From: Burkholderiaceae bacterium
GTDB lineage: Bacteria > Pseudomonadota > Gammaproteobacteria > Burkholderiales > Burkholderiaceae_B
Assembly: GCA_030728985.1 (NCBI GenBank)
Contig: JANQYI010000015.1
Location: forward strand, 1 to 64,000
Length of the DNA: 64,000 bases
Direction: 5' to 3'
A program made the position numbers and the translations under genes. Shown piece by piece: positions 63,267 through 64,000 of the stretch. The notes beneath the pieces are model-generated. The model did not search any database, was not told the origin of the DNA, and was given only the letters and a program-made list of their open reading frames with translations. Every line of letters starts with the position of its first letter. The first letter of the stretch is position 1.

Positions 63267-64000
63267 GTGATTTCCCAAGAGCTTGAAGTTAGCCTGCATA
63301 TGGCCTTTGTCGAGGCTCGTTCAGCTCGGCATGAGTTCATCACCGTCGAACACCTTTTATTGTCGCTGCTTGATAATGCTGCGGCCATTGAGGTGTTGCG
63401 CGCTTGCTCCGCCAACATGGATGAATTACGCAATAATTTGCGTAAATTCGTGACGGACAATACCCCTGTGATTCCTGCTGGAGCAGAGGTTGATACACAA
63501 CCCACTTTAGGTTTTCAGCGCGTCATCCAGCGTGCGATCATGCATGTGTCGGCGGGGGGCGCTTCCAAAAAACCTGTGACAGGTGCCAATGTGCTTGTCG
63601 CTATTTTTGGCGAAAAAGAATCGCATGCAGTTTTCTATTTGCAGCAACAAGGGATTTCACGCTTGGATGTTGTGAACTATCTGTCTCACGGCATCAGCAA
63701 GCAAGCGGCGGCTGAGACCCCTGCTCAGCCCAAAGAGCAGCAAGGCGAAGGTGCTGAACAATCTGGAGAGGCGCGTCAGTCTCCACTTGATTTGTACACG
63801 CAGGATTTAAATGCAGCCGCCACAGCCGGTCGGATTGATCCATTGATTGGTCGCGAATATGAAGTCGAGCGTGTGATCCAAACCTTGTGTCGTCGCCGTA
63901 AAAACAATCCATTACTTGTAGGTGAAGCGGGCGTCGGAAAAACAGCCATCGCCGAAGGCTTGGCTTACCGCATCACACAGAGCGAGGTTCCCGAGGTCTT
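63267..64000 (+). CDS. clpA: ATP-dependent Clp protease ATP-binding subunit ClpA, 5' part
   Basis: Starts at GTG 63267 with GGAGG at 63258-63262. The first 244 residues are visible before the window ends. The N-terminal Clp repeat domain ([32 protein letters not shown]) binds ClpS. A charged linker follows, then the first AAA domain with [14 protein letters not shown] and the Walker [14 protein letters not shown]. The ATPase unfolds substrates for ClpP. Confidence 0.96.
   Translation, partial: MISQELEVSLHMAFVEARSARHEFITVEHLLLSLLDNAAAIEVLRACSANMDELRNNLRKFVTDNTPVIPAGAEVDTQPTLGFQRVIQRAIMHVSAGGASKKPVTGANVLVAIFGEKESHAVFYLQQQGISRLDVVNYLSHGISKQAAAETPAQPKEQQGEGAEQSGEARQSPLDLYTQDLNAAATAGRIDPLIGREYEVERVIQTLCRRRKNNPLLVGEAGVGKTAIAEGLAYRITQSEVPEV

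Overview
The window reads as a betaproteobacterial chromosome, order Burkholderiales, most likely Alcaligenaceae. The signs are an orphan Bug-type (tripartite tricarboxylate family) receptor, the long fused indolepyruvate ferredoxin oxidoreductase, a DUF3579 gene next to argD, the order exbB-exbD-lpxK-Trm112-kdsB-adk, and the xseA-sodB and clpS-clpA neighbourhoods. There is no rRNA to settle the genus. Two complete tRNAs (Leu-CAG, Val-TAC) are present. No CRISPR array and no recognisable insertion sequence was seen.

Layout. 1-10159 is accessory DNA. It begins with a two-partner-secretion outer-membrane transporter followed by a proline-rich exported protein and a Cys-rich lipoprotein. A minus-strand mobile-element module follows: a terminase-small-subunit-like Cys-motif protein, a winged-helix protein, a family-A DNA polymerase with its own DEDDy proofreading domain, two unknown proteins, an AlpA/excisionase-like protein and a tyrosine integrase. 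It ends in a 44-base copy of the 3' half of a tRNA (CAT anticodon, probably Met). That fragment is the right attachment site, so the intact tRNA and the left end should lie left of this window.

10174-28000 is a catabolic region. An acyl-CoA dehydrogenase-fold protein with Arg84 and Gln246 and no catalytic Glu sits beside a class III CoA-transferase; together they look like 3-sulfinopropionate degradation (CoA activation, then release of sulfite to give propionyl-CoA). A Fur-box-controlled tonB-exbB-exbD operon follows, then a LysR-controlled dehydrogenase/Bug receptor/cupin set, an M81 protein coupled to a TauE-type exporter, an aldehyde dehydrogenase, a B12-binding radical SAM protein with an unusual CX4CX2C cluster motif, a class II aldolase and a complete TRAP transporter.

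28000-39200 carries isovaleryl-CoA dehydrogenase, the indolepyruvate oxidoreductase, a translationally coupled PyrE-like/M20 amidohydrolase pair, NudC, an asparaginase-family protein and a crotonase-fold protein that both lack canonical catalytic residues, an AEC transporter and a GNAT.

39200-64000 is core genome: tRNA-Leu, rnr, rlmB, metZ, HU, tRNA-Val, a two-component system, argG-argF-argD, rpsT, murJ, adk, kdsB, lpxK, a second exbB-exbD, xseA, sodB, a 3-oxoadipyl-CoA thiolase, DUF192, cspA, clpS and the start of clpA. Several intergenic regions hold strong inverted repeats, notably upstream of hupB and xseA.
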